A stretch of DNA of 8,551 bases from Peptococcaceae bacterium BRH_c23 (GTDB taxonomy: Bacteria > Bacillota_B > Desulfitobacteriia > Desulfitobacteriales > Desulfitobacteriaceae), in the NCBI GenBank assembly GCA_000961805.1, contig LADV01000206.1, positions 1 through 8,551 on the forward strand. Direction: 5' to 3'. The position numbers and the translations under genes were made by a program. Numbering within the stretch: the first letter of the stretch is position 1; the number at the start of each line of letters is the position of its first letter. Below, piece by piece: positions 1 to 6,320 of the stretch. The notes beneath the pieces were generated by a model, which was not told where the DNA came from, did no database searches, and worked only from the letters and a program-made list of their open reading frames with translations.

Positions 1-68
1 TCAGTAGAACTAAAACCGTTGAGTTTGCATGACTCAGAGCAAAAACCAAGTGAAATTAAGTAAAAATG

Positions 69-77
69 TGGTATAAT
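69..77 (+). promoter_or_regulatory. extended -10 promoter of the Fic gene
   Basis: The sequence TGgTATAAT is a perfect extended -10 element, with a second TATAAT at 81-86. No good -35 box lies 16-18 bases upstream, which is normal for extended -10 promoters. Transcription would start near 84, giving a leader of about 30 nt before the ATG at 114. This is inference from consensus only. Confidence 0.6.
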
Positions 78-113
78 TAGTATAATACAGTATAGAAAAG
101 AGTGATACTTCTA

Positions 114-854
114 ATGCAGAGGTTACTGGAACGATTGTGGGAAGAAAAAGAGATGAAGCTAAAGGGTGGTCTGTACCATCAGACTCAGGTCAAACTCGCT
201 TTCAATTCGAACCGGATCGAAGGCAGCCTCCTGTCCGAGGATCAGACCCGATACATTTATGAGACAAACACAGTCAATATGGAACCGGATGAAGTGGCAA
301 ATGTTGACGATATCATTGAAACAGTAAATCATTTTTCCTGCTTTGATTATATGCTTACCCATGCGGACGAGGAACTGACAGAGGATATGATTAAGGAATT
401 CCACCGGCTTCTAAAAAGAAATACTTCCGATGAACGCAAAGAGTGGTTTCGTGTCGGAGAATACAAAGCCAGACCGAACGTAGTCGGTGATATGAAAACA
501 ACTGCTCCCTCAAAGGTGGCCGGAGAAATTCAAAAACTGCTTGCCGATTACCATCAAAAAAAGGATATTAAAGTTGAAGATATCGTGGACTTCCATTTCA
601 GGTTCGAAAGCATCCATCCTTTTCAGGACGGCAACGGCCGAGTAGGGCGTATCATTATGTTTAAAGAATGCCTTAAAAATGATATCCTCCCTTTTATCAT
701 TGACCATGAACATAAGCTGTTTTACTACCGCGGTCTGAAGGAATACAAATCTGAAAAGGGATTTCTCAGGGATACTTGCCTATCATCACAGGACCAATAC
801 GAAGTGATGGTTTCGTACTTTTTTCCAGACCTAAGCAATCCGGTTCTAAAATAA
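114..854 (+). CDS. Fic/DOC family protein, probable protein AMP-transferase
   Basis: This encodes a complete small Fic-domain protein of 246 residues from the ATG at 114. Fic proteins usually transfer AMP from ATP to a hydroxyl side chain of a target protein. The signature HPFQDGNGRVGR is at residues 168-179, with catalytic H168, acidic D172 and the GNGR phosphate loop all intact. Near the N-terminus S32-NRI-E36-G37 matches the (S/T)xxxE(G/N) inhibitory helix, whose Glu blocks ATP binding. That places it in the class where the inhibitor is at the N-terminus of the same chain. A GTG at 102 is in frame and would add four residues. The ATG is preferred because AAAAGAG at 96-102 can serve as a ribosome site about 11 nt upstream, whereas the GTG has none. 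The length fits small Firmicutes Fic proteins. The target is unknown. No antitoxin partner is visible next to it. Confidence 0.9.
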   Translation: MQRLLERLWEEKEMKLKGGLYHQTQVKLAFNSNRIEGSLLSEDQTRYIYETNTVNMEPDEVANVDDIIETVNHFSCFDYMLTHADEELTEDMIKEFHRLLKRNTSDERKEWFRVGEYKARPNVVGDMKTTAPSKVAGEIQKLLADYHQKKDIKVEDIVDFHFRFESIHPFQDGNGRVGRIIMFKECLKNDILPFIIDHEHKLFYYRGLKEYKSEKGFLRDTCLSSQDQYEVMVSYFFPDLSNPVLK

Positions 855-1027
855 ATCAGTCCCAGTTCCCTTCTTTCGGTATAGTGAATAAGTCAATGTG
901 CAAAATAGCCTTCTAAATATTAACTTATTTTCTTGGCACATTCGCAAGCAATTATATTTTCCTTTTACTCTTGGGCCAGATAATTCACACGATGCCAAGT
1001 TAGCAAAAGCAACGCTTAGTTCCATGA
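855..1027. other. non-coding stretch after the Fic gene
   Basis: No convincing reading frame, ribosome site or U-tract terminator was seen here. The only structure is a widely spaced 7-bp inverted repeat, CTTGGCA near 933 and TGCCAAG near 992. It appears to be AT-rich spacer before the palindrome that follows. Confidence 0.5.
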
Positions 1028-1090
1028 TGTCGCAGTGACGGGGTTACTCACAACACCGAAAGAGTTGTCAGTAACCCCGTCACTGCGACA
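1028..1090. repeat. 63-nt near-perfect palindrome (MITE- or REP-like hairpin)
   Basis: The arms at 1028-1048 and 1070-1090 are exact reverse complements over 21 bp and GC-rich in the centre. After one C:C mismatch (1049/1069) the stem resumes with ACAAC (1050-1054) and GTTGT (1064-1068) around a 9-nt loop. No run of T follows on either strand, so it does not look like an intrinsic terminator. Its length and regularity suggest a dispersed palindromic repeat or a tiny non-autonomous transposable element. It lies amid gene fragments, which fits a recombination or insertion site. No target duplication could be recognised. Confidence 0.65.
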
Positions 1091-1111
1091 ACCTAAAGAT
1101 TACAACTTGTT

Positions 1112-1150
1112 GCCGTAAAGCCCCTAGTTTTAACTATGGGGATATAAGGC
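1112..1150. mobile_element. hairpin resembling an IS200/IS605-type (TnpB) element end
   Basis: GCC at 1112 and GGC at 1148-1150 enclose CCCC-TAGTT-TT-AACTA-T-GGGG (1121-1141), an imperfect subterminal hairpin with one bulged T. This arrangement resembles the right ends of IS200/IS605/TnpB elements in Firmicutes, where the same region also forms the 3' part of the guide RNA. No tnpA or tnpB coding sequence is present, so at best it is a solo end. The family is assigned by resemblance only. Confidence 0.3.
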
Positions 1151-1333
1151 AATTCTAAAGCCAAGGATTTTCGGCCCACCGTGGTTTACGAGATCTTAGA
1201 CGAGGCCCTGCTTTCTTTGTCGGATGATGAACTACGTCCTCTTTCGGATACCATTGAAAATATGGACCAGATTAAAAGCCAATTAGTTCACCTTCACCTC
1301 CAGAAGGATGTATCAGGATTATTCCATCAATGA
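1148..1333 (+). pseudogene. fragment resembling the Wadjet JetC SMC-like ATPase (TIGR02680 family)
   Basis: This open stretch has no start codon of its own and ends at TGA 1331. It encodes SKAKDFRPTVVYEILDEALL followed by DDELRPLSDTIENMDQIKS. I recognise this pattern (KDFRPTVVYEIL..., DxLRPLSxTIExMD) from the region after the ATP-binding site of TIGR02680 proteins. These are the large SMC-like subunits (JetC) of Wadjet anti-plasmid systems, usually over 1,000 residues long. Only about 45 residues resemble the family here, so the piece is far too short to function. After about 1290 the frame runs into a helicase fragment read in another frame. No jetA, jetB or jetD gene is visible. Assignment is from memory of the family, with moderate confidence. 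Confidence 0.45.
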
Positions 1334-1412
1334 AGAGCTGTTTCATTGGCAGTCGCAAAGCCGTACGACAGTGGAATCCCTGACAGGGCAGAGGTATCAA
1401 TTTAAAGGATGA
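1287..1412 (+). pseudogene. DUF3427 domain fragment of a DEAD/DEAH-box helicase
   Basis: This short frame encodes MYQDYSINEELFHWQSQS, then TTVESLTGQRY, and stops at TGA 1410. The string (T)MYxDYxINxxLFHWQSQS...ESPTGQRYINH is a hallmark of the DUF3427 domain at the C-terminus of large SNF2/DEAD-type helicases, which often occur in defence islands. About 40 residues remain of a protein normally near 1,000, and the expected INH after GQRY is replaced by an unrelated tail. It overlaps the end of the JetC-like fragment in a different frame, so two genes appear to be joined here by deletion at about 1290-1305. It cannot be functional. Confidence 0.65.
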
Positions 1413-1421
1413 AGAGTGAAG

Positions 1422-1769
1422 ATGAATAAGAGAGTTTATGGAAATATTTCATTTAAAGTGAATTGGCAAGGTGAAATTGTAGCTATTCAACCCAGAACCA
1501 GAGTCTGGAGGTATCTTATGGTAAACGTTTGTGGGAAACAAAATGTTATAAATGTATTTGGGCCAATATGGCTAATGTTGAAATTCAATGGGATTTTGAG
1601 AAGAACATAAAAAAATATCGATTTGAAACCCTTTTGTTATGGACCTAAGGCATGCAAATTTTATAAAATGGGTAGGCCACGGTCAGTTCCCTATAAAAAT
1701 AGAGGGTCGGCTATTGATGACGGGTGTCTGGATGAGCTTTTTACCGAAGGTAGAGATGAAGACGAATAA
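1422..1769 (+). pseudogene. broken conserved protein with a four-cysteine, zinc-binding-like C-terminus
   Basis: Three reading frames must be joined to recover this gene. From the ATG at 1422 frame one gives VYGNISFKVNWQGEIVAIQP then RTRVWRYL. At about 1517 the sense continues in another frame with YGKRLWETKCYKCIWANMAN and YRFET. One extra C in ACCCTTTT near 1631 then shifts it into FCYGPKACKFYKMGRPRSVP, ending in EDE and TAA at 1767. The C-x2-C and C-x5-C pairs suggest a zinc site. I recall larger proteins of unknown function with the same two ends (QPRxR near the N-terminus, YRFETFCYGPKSC near the C-terminus) and a longer middle, so a central piece is probably deleted at about 1515. No function can be assigned. 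The two breaks imply a pseudogene, or one deletion plus a sequencing error. Confidence 0.55.
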
Positions 1770-1867
1770 GGACCCTTCGTGTGTGCCTCCTGAATTATTG
1801 CGCGAAGCATTCGTTCTGATGGCTTGGAGCTGAGCGATTAAAACTGTTATTAAAAGGAGAAGAAAAA

Positions 1868-3169
1868 ATGTTTGAGATTTCCTTAACTTATCCAACCCCT
1901 TTATTGCAGGACTTTCTGAGGTTCATGGATTGCCTGAAAGAGGAGGATACGGTATTATCAGCCAAAAACCAGTACATGCCTAGGGAACAATTATGGGGGT
2001 TGAATCAACTCATGAGCTTTAAGACGGAAAATGCTAACCCTAAGCTTGATCAAGGCTCATATCCCCTGTTACATATGTTTTATCATTTAGCGTTGGCAGG
2101 CAATCTGGCAGTTATGATGCCAGGAAAGGGAGTTAAATTTCATTTGAAGGTAACCGATCGCTACGAAGAATACTTGAAATTGACGATGTGCGAGCAGTAC
2201 TTCTTTCTTCTGGAAACACTTTGGATCGATGCAGATTGGGAAGCTCTGCAAAAAGCGACATATGGACGTATCCCAAATGTAAGGCTCATTTCCTCTGTTT
2301 GGCAAGAGCTAGCTCGTGTCACAGCTGGAAAGACTTTAAATGTCAAGGATTCTAAGTCTTCTTGGCACAGCTGGTTATGGGATTGGGGATATTTTCTGTG
2401 GTACTTTACGTATTTTGGTTTTTGGCAGTTTACTCAAGATGAAGAGGCTCTGAAAGAATCGCGGCGTAAGATAGAGGCTTCAACCCTGACACCGACGGAA
2501 TTTGGAGTAAGTTTAGCACCAATTTTGTTCAAATATCGGGACTATCTGGACTGGAATCAAGTGAACCTTCGGAAGGGTGTTTTGACTTCTCAAGATATCC
2601 TTGACGGGCTGGAGAATATGATCCGGAGTATGGGTAAGATACCGCAGGGTTTTGCTGAACTGGCCAGAGCACGGCAAGAAAGTTTGGCTGAACCCTTTTA
2701 TAAAAAATTTGTCTCTTTGTTTGTACCTGGCGAATTAATGCATACCCTTCCCCGCGATCAGAAGGATTTTGTTGAAGGAACCTATTTATTAAAAGTCTCT
2801 TTAAGTCGGGGGAAATGGCGAAAAATTGAACTGACGGCTAAGCATAATCTTCATCAATTGCATTTAGCTATTCAAGAAGCTTTTGAATTTGATGATGATC
2901 ACTTGTATAGCTTTTTTATGGATAATAAGAAATGGTCACATGATCGTTATGAATCACCCCTTGATGAAGGGCCACACGCTGATGAAGTCACAATGGGGGA
3001 ATTGGGCTTATACCCTGGCAAAACCTTTCTTTACCTCTTCGATTATGGTGATGAATGGGAGTTTAAGGTTGAAGTAGAGGAAATAAGCTCGGAAAAGCCA
3101 TTACCTCTCACACCTAAGATTGTTGGTAAACGGGGTGAGGCGCCTGATCAGTACGGATATGGGTATTAG
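1868..3169 (+). CDS. plasmid pRiA4b ORF-3-like domain protein
   Basis: This gene encodes 433 residues, starting at an ATG preceded by AAAGGAGAA with good spacing. Residues about 305-425 form the plasmid pRiA4b ORF-3-like domain. Recognisable segments are TYLLKVSLSRGKWRKIEL, a central DDDHLYSFFM, then FLYLFDYGDEWEFKVEVEEI and PKIVGKRGEAPDQYG. The domain's biochemical function is not established, and it is common on plasmids and in accessory regions. Residues 1-300 match no family I know. They are rich in Trp, Phe and Tyr, notably SWLWDWGYFLWYFTYFGFW near residue 165, yet show no clear signal peptide or membrane-protein layout. The protein ends soon after the domain. The frame would stay open for 21 codons beyond the TAG, but these resemble nothing in the family. 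The gene looks intact and stands between two degraded loci. Confidence 0.8.
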   Translation: MFEISLTYPTPLLQDFLRFMDCLKEEDTVLSAKNQYMPREQLWGLNQLMSFKTENANPKLDQGSYPLLHMFYHLALAGNLAVMMPGKGVKFHLKVTDRYEEYLKLTMCEQYFFLLETLWIDADWEALQKATYGRIPNVRLISSVWQELARVTAGKTLNVKDSKSSWHSWLWDWGYFLWYFTYFGFWQFTQDEEALKESRRKIEASTLTPTEFGVSLAPILFKYRDYLDWNQVNLRKGVLTSQDILDGLENMIRSMGKIPQGFAELARARQESLAEPFYKKFVSLFVPGELMHTLPRDQKDFVEGTYLLKVSLSRGKWRKIELTAKHNLHQLHLAIQEAFEFDDDHLYSFFMDNKKWSHDRYESPLDEGPHADEVTMGELGLYPGKTFLYLFDYGDEWEFKVEVEEISSEKPLPLTPKIVGKRGEAPDQYGYGY

Positions 3170-3242
3170 CCCCGGAAACGTGAGCGCCTACCAGACTTGA
3201 TAATTGATCATAATCCGGTTTTTGCTGCTCTGTAAAATGAAC

Positions 3243-3434
3243 TGGCCAAGCTTCACCAAACCTATTGTTCCGGAGGTTATTATCAATCAGAAGGATGCAA
3301 CCTTTGGCATGGTTCGGACTGAAGTGCGCAGCAGAGTTGGTAATTTCCACTTGGGACATGTTTTTGATGACGGTCCAGCAGACAAAGGAGGAAAAAGGTA
3401 CTGCATTAACAGTGCTTCGATACGATTTATTCCC
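3243..3434 (+). pseudogene. msrB: partial methionine-(R)-sulfoxide reductase B domain
   Basis: The translation [13 protein letters not shown], then [20 protein letters not shown] and [13 protein letters not shown], is the C-terminal catalytic half of MsrB, which reduces methionine-R-sulfoxide in proteins. The catalytic Cys in RYCIN and the [10 protein letters not shown] motif are present. The usual GDSHLGH reads GNFHLGH. Everything before GWPSF is missing, including the first zinc-binding Cys pair, and the C-terminal tail is replaced in frame by a transporter fragment. The surrounding frame could begin at TTG 3204 without a convincing ribosome site. A functional enzyme is unlikely. Confidence 0.8.
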
Positions 3435-3683
3435 CCGGGCACCCTTATCACCAACTGGTTTCCCACCAAGAAAGGGCTTGCCTTAGGCTGGGCAACTATG
3501 GGTATGCCCTTGGCTACGGCAGTATTTGTTCCGCTGATCGCCTTCTTATTTGGTACTCTGGGAATTGCCTTGACTGTCACCAAAAGCTTTACCGGCGCTT
3601 ACATTGCTTTCGTATTCGTGGATATCATCGCAATTGTCATAATAAAATTCATTAACCCGGCTTGTAAAGGGAAAATATCATAG
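3435..3683 (+). pseudogene. two joined fragments of a major facilitator superfamily transporter
   Basis: Immediately after the MsrB piece and in the same frame comes [20 protein letters not shown], typical of the cytoplasmic loop and helix around TM4-TM5 of an OFA-like MFS carrier (NWFPxKKGLAxGxA). It runs to about GTLGIAL. The remainder, [20 protein letters not shown] and a short basic tail, looks like the last membrane helix and C-terminus of such a carrier. Roughly 200 central residues are therefore missing at a seam near 3570. A full MFS protein has about 400 residues and 12 helices, and this has two or three. It ends at TAG 3681, just before a terminator. It is a non-functional remnant; the substrate is unknown. 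Confidence 0.7.
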
Positions 3684-3713
3684 CAAACACAATCCTAGAA
3701 ATAAATCTCAAAC

Positions 3714-3752
3714 AAAAAAACAATTGGCGGATAATCCGACGGTTGTTTTTTT
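3714..3752. terminator. bidirectional intrinsic terminator
   Basis: AACAATTG (3719-3726) pairs with CGGTTGTT (3740-3747) through two G-U pairs. After a G-A mismatch CGG/CCG closes around ATAAT. A run of seven T follows on the plus strand, and a run of seven A precedes it, giving a T run on the minus strand. It separates the convergent MFS remnant and lyase gene and can serve both. Confidence 0.75.
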
Positions 3753-3794
3753 GTTGTACCCTAAACCCGATTATATCGAAAACAAGGAGCTACC

Positions 3795-5159
3795 TTATTG
3801 GGTATCTTGTAATAAATCATGATTTTTACTAAGAACATTATCAACAAATTGTTGAGCCAATCCTAAATAGTTCTCTGGTTTAAGTAATTCATCAATTTCA
3901 TCCTCTGTAAATCTGCCTGATATTACTTCGCTGCTTAGCAATACATCTTTGAAAGGTACACTCTTTTCGGTTGCCTGCATTGCCAGCTTATGAACGAGTT
4001 CATGAGCATTCTCTCTTCCGATCTCTTCTCCCAATTTCATCATAACTGCTTCGGAATAAACAAGCCCTTGTAACAAACTCATATTTCTTTCGAAAGATTT
4101 CTCATTTACTACTAAGTTGTCAACAAGCCTTATAGTCTTATCAAGTGCTGCCGCTGCCATACAGCACATCCTGCCTATATAGTCATATTCCAAAGATAAG
4201 CTGCGGGGATCACGCTCATGCTCGTTTTCAAGGGTTTCATAAGCTTCAAAAACAACTGTACGCAGCAATCTGGACAAGGATACTATCTGCAAAGCTTCAA
4301 AGGGATTTCTTTTATGAGGCATTGTACTACTTCCGACCGAACCTGCCGCAATATGGTCCTCCAGCTCTGAAAACTCCTGCTTTTGGAGGGTATAGACCTC
4401 ATTTCCAATCTTGCCCATCGTAGATGCCATTATTCCCACGACTGATGCAAATTCAACAAGATTGTCTCTGGAGGTATTCCATGTGATCACAGGTTCCTGA
4501 AGTCCTAATTCCTGGAACATAAGCTGTCTTACATTGATGCCCTGTTTGCCGATTGAAGCCAGTGTCCCCACCGCACCCGAAAACTGACCGACGAATAATC
4601 TATCTTTGCATTCTGTTATGCGTAAAATATGCCGCTGTGTTTCTGCTGTCCAAACTGCAAACTTAAACCCAAGGGTAATAGGTAGTGCGTGCTGACCATT
4701 AGTACGTCCCATCATGATCAGATCTCTGTGTTGTTTAGACATTTTTACAAGGCTTCTATTTAATTCTAACAGCTTTTCAAAAATCTCATTGTATGCTTCT
4801 TTAACCTGAAGAATCATAGCTGTATCCATGATATCCTGAGTGGTTGCCCCCCAGTGAACATACTGTCCGGCATTTCCACAATTCTTCGTAAAAGCCTTTA
4901 AAAGCGGTATAAATGGATGACTGGTAACTGCATACTGCCTTTCCAGCTCTGCTAAATCGATGATTTCATACTTGGCTTTTTCAGTGATTATTTCAGCTGC
5001 TTCAACGGGAATCATACCAATTTTTGCTTGGGCACGTGCTAGAACCGCCTCTACATCCAATAATTTCTGGATTGAATTTTTTTCACTAAATATATTTCCC
5101 ATAGTCTCACTTGTAAAGCCTTTTTTGTATAACATATTGTCTAAAACGCTTGTTGCCAA
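3795..5159 (-). CDS. fumarate-lyase superfamily enzyme (adenylosuccinate lyase / carboxymuconate cycloisomerase-like)
   Basis: This is a complete 454-residue member of the superfamily that cleaves C-N, C-O or C-C bonds to release fumarate or a related acid, or runs the lactonising reverse. The signature GSSTMPHKRNP is at residues 276-286, with the mobile-loop catalytic serine at S277. YVHWGATTQDIMDT lies further upstream and forms another active-site region. In GRTNGQHALPITLG, N154 occupies the position that is His in PurB and fumarase, where it often acts as the acid, and Gln in aspartase. The start is TTG at 5159 with GGCGGTG 5 nt upstream; the first in-frame ATG is codon 9. It is probably not the housekeeping PurB, because it lies beside a LysR regulator and a carboxylate transporter rather than pur genes. 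A role in catabolism of an imported carboxylate is inferred. The substrate is unknown. Confidence 0.85.
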   Translation of the reverse strand: MATSVLDNMLYKKGFTSETMGNIFSEKNSIQKLLDVEAVLARAQAKIGMIPVEAAEIITEKAKYEIIDLAELERQYAVTSHPFIPLLKAFTKNCGNAGQYVHWGATTQDIMDTAMILQVKEAYNEIFEKLLELNRSLVKMSKQHRDLIMMGRTNGQHALPITLGFKFAVWTAETQRHILRITECKDRLFVGQFSGAVGTLASIGKQGINVRQLMFQELGLQEPVITWNTSRDNLVEFASVVGIMASTMGKIGNEVYTLQKQEFSELEDHIAAGSVGSSTMPHKRNPFEALQIVSLSRLLRTVVFEAYETLENEHERDPRSLSLEYDYIGRMCCMAAAALDKTIRLVDNLVVNEKSFERNMSLLQGLVYSEAVMMKLGEEIGRENAHELVHKLAMQATEKSVPFKDVLLSSEVISGRFTEDEIDELLKPENYLGLAQQFVDNVLSKNHDLLQDTQ

Positions 5160-5211
5160 ATTATCACCGCCAATTATTTATAGAACAGATCATACAAATC
5201 GAAATTATTCC

Positions 5212-5230
5212 AACAACTATTATAGTTGTA
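5212..5230 (-). promoter_or_regulatory. palindromic operator over the lyase -10 box
   Basis: ACAACTA-TTA-TAGTTGT (5213-5229) is a 17-bp palindrome. Read on the minus strand it contains TATAAT (5219-5224), a consensus -10 about 55 nt before the lyase start. No good -35 box lies 16-18 bases upstream, which suggests activator dependence. The match to promoter rules is visible; binding by the neighbouring LysR protein is inferred. Confidence 0.5.
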
Positions 5231-5249
5231 ATCCTTTCGCTCAATTAAT

Positions 5250-5270
5250 TTCCGAACTAGTTATCCGGAA
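5250..5270. promoter_or_regulatory. second palindrome upstream of the lyase promoter
   Basis: TTCCG and CGGAA flank the small palindrome AACTAGTT (5255-5262). It lies just upstream of where the lyase -35 box should be, about 40 bp (close to four helical turns) from the palindrome over the -10 box. This is a plausible activator site. Confidence 0.4.
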
Positions 5271-5372
5271 ATAGACTTCGGTATTATATCGGTAACAATA
5301 AAACTACCCTACACCTTTTTTCAGGGATCTAATAGTCTCATCTTAGTAAAGATAATAAACACCACCATGAGC

Positions 5373-5416
5373 GGTATGGGGAGTAGATCTGACAAAAACT
5401 CTGAACTCCCCATACC
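5373..5416. repeat. 12-bp inverted repeat between lyase and transporter genes
   Basis: GGTATGGGGAGT (5373-5384) and ACTCCCCATACC (5405-5416) form a perfect 12-bp stem with a 20-nt loop. No T run follows on the minus strand, so it is not a canonical terminator. It may stabilise or end the transporter transcript, or be a regulator site. The rest of 5160-5471 has no gene. Confidence 0.55.
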
Positions 5417-5471
5417 AGTCTATGATGAATGAAGCACCATAACTCATTCACTTTGAAAACCCGTAAATTAC

Positions 5472-6213
5472 TTACTTGAAAAACGGCCACACGACTGGAA
5501 GAATAACTAGGCTAACAAGCAAAGCAATAATAATCAAGGGTGCTCCAACCTTGACCCAATCAGTAAACTTGTATTTTCCCGGGATCATCACCATCGTATT
5601 AGCAGGAGTTCCGATCGGTGTAGCAAACGCACACGAACATCCTATGGCTATTGCCATTACTACTGAACTGGGGTCTGCTCCTATTCCGCGCGCAATTGCG
5701 ATTCCAATGGGATACAACATCCCCGCAGTAGCAGTATTTGACATAAACTGAGTTAACAGTGCAGACAGCAGAAATAGAGCAGCGGTAAGAACATAGCCAC
5801 TTGGCGATTTCCCCATCAAAGCAACGGCACCATTAGCAATCACTTTACTCGCTCCTGACTTGACTAAGGCATCAGCTAGAGTAAGCATGCCGACAATGAA
5901 GAAAACCGTTGACCAGTCAATACTTCGATAAATCTGTTTTTCATTTAATACTCCAGCAATACCCAGAACAACAACACACACAATACCGATTAATGGAGCA
6001 GATATCTTCGTTTGTGGTTCGAAAATTATCCCGAGGATATATATGATAAAGACTACAACAGCAATGATTTGTTTATTTTTACTTCCCCTATTCTCTTGAT
6101 TTTTCACTGTTTTTTCTGGGCTATGAATGACAGCCTCTTCCTTATATCTTTCCGGAAGATAAAAGCACAATAACCACCGCAAGGATAAGCAATGTAATAG
6201 TTGCTGGGGTCAT
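5472..6213 (-). pseudogene. SLC13/DASS-family anion transporter with internal deletion
   Basis: The true start is the ATG at 6213, 6 nt after a perfect GGAGGT (6220-6225). It opens with a first membrane helix, MTPATITLLILAVVIVLL, but this frame stops at TAA 6142. The sense resumes in another frame near 6160 with LPERYKEEAV and runs to 5472 as the C-terminal half of a sodium/dicarboxylate (or sulfate) symporter. That half carries the second SNT motif in MSNTATAGMLYPIGIAIA (near 5725-5745) and GTPANTMVMIPGKY. Full-length proteins have about 450-500 residues. Here about 200, including the first SNT motif and helices 2-6, are gone. The joined product would lack one sodium-site half, so transport is unlikely. 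A TTG at 6182 could start the C-terminal part but has no clear ribosome site. The gene lies between its likely regulator and the lyase. Confidence 0.8.
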
Positions 6214-6290
6214 AGAAACACCTCCATTTTCGTGTACATATGTTCGCTAGCGACACAATTGGGTACCCTCTAGAGTAATTTAATCATATC

Positions 6291-6319
6291 TTAATATTCC
6301 GGCAATTAAAAATATTCAA
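6291..6319 (-). promoter_or_regulatory. sigma-A promoter of the transporter gene
   Basis: On the minus strand TTGAAT (6314-6319), a 17-nt spacer and TATTAA (6291-6296) form a fair sigma-A promoter. It predicts a start near 6285 and a leader of about 70 nt to the ATG at 6213. The leader carries several short palindromes (6236-6275). Confidence 0.55.
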
Positions 6320-6320
6320 G

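Noticed and set aside
1683..1895. Minus-strand open frame ending with hydrophobic residues opposite the four-Cys protein and the start of the pRiA4b-like gene.
   Set aside because: It overlaps the real ribosome site and start of the downstream gene and conserved motifs on the other strand, and has no ribosome site of its own.
3167..3235. The frame of the pRiA4b-like protein stays open for 21 codons after its TAG stop, raising the idea of amber read-through (pyrrolysine is known in some Desulfitobacterium).
   Set aside because: Pyrrolysine use is known mainly in methylamine methyltransferases, the domain is already complete before the TAG, and the extension resembles nothing in the family.
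3287..3583. Minus-strand open frame opposite the MsrB/MFS chimera.
   Set aside because: The plus strand encodes clear MsrB and MFS motifs; the opposite frame has no family resemblance.
4145..4423. Open frame on the strand opposite the lyase gene.
   Set aside because: It lies wholly inside a well-supported gene, has no ribosome site and no recognisable protein features.
6236..6275. A cluster of six-base palindromes (CATATG, GCTAGC, GGTACC, TCTAGA) resembling a cloning-vector polylinker.
   Set aside because: The flanks are continuous with natural promoter and leader sequence of the transporter gene, and no known vector sequence adjoins it. Coincidence is the simpler explanation.
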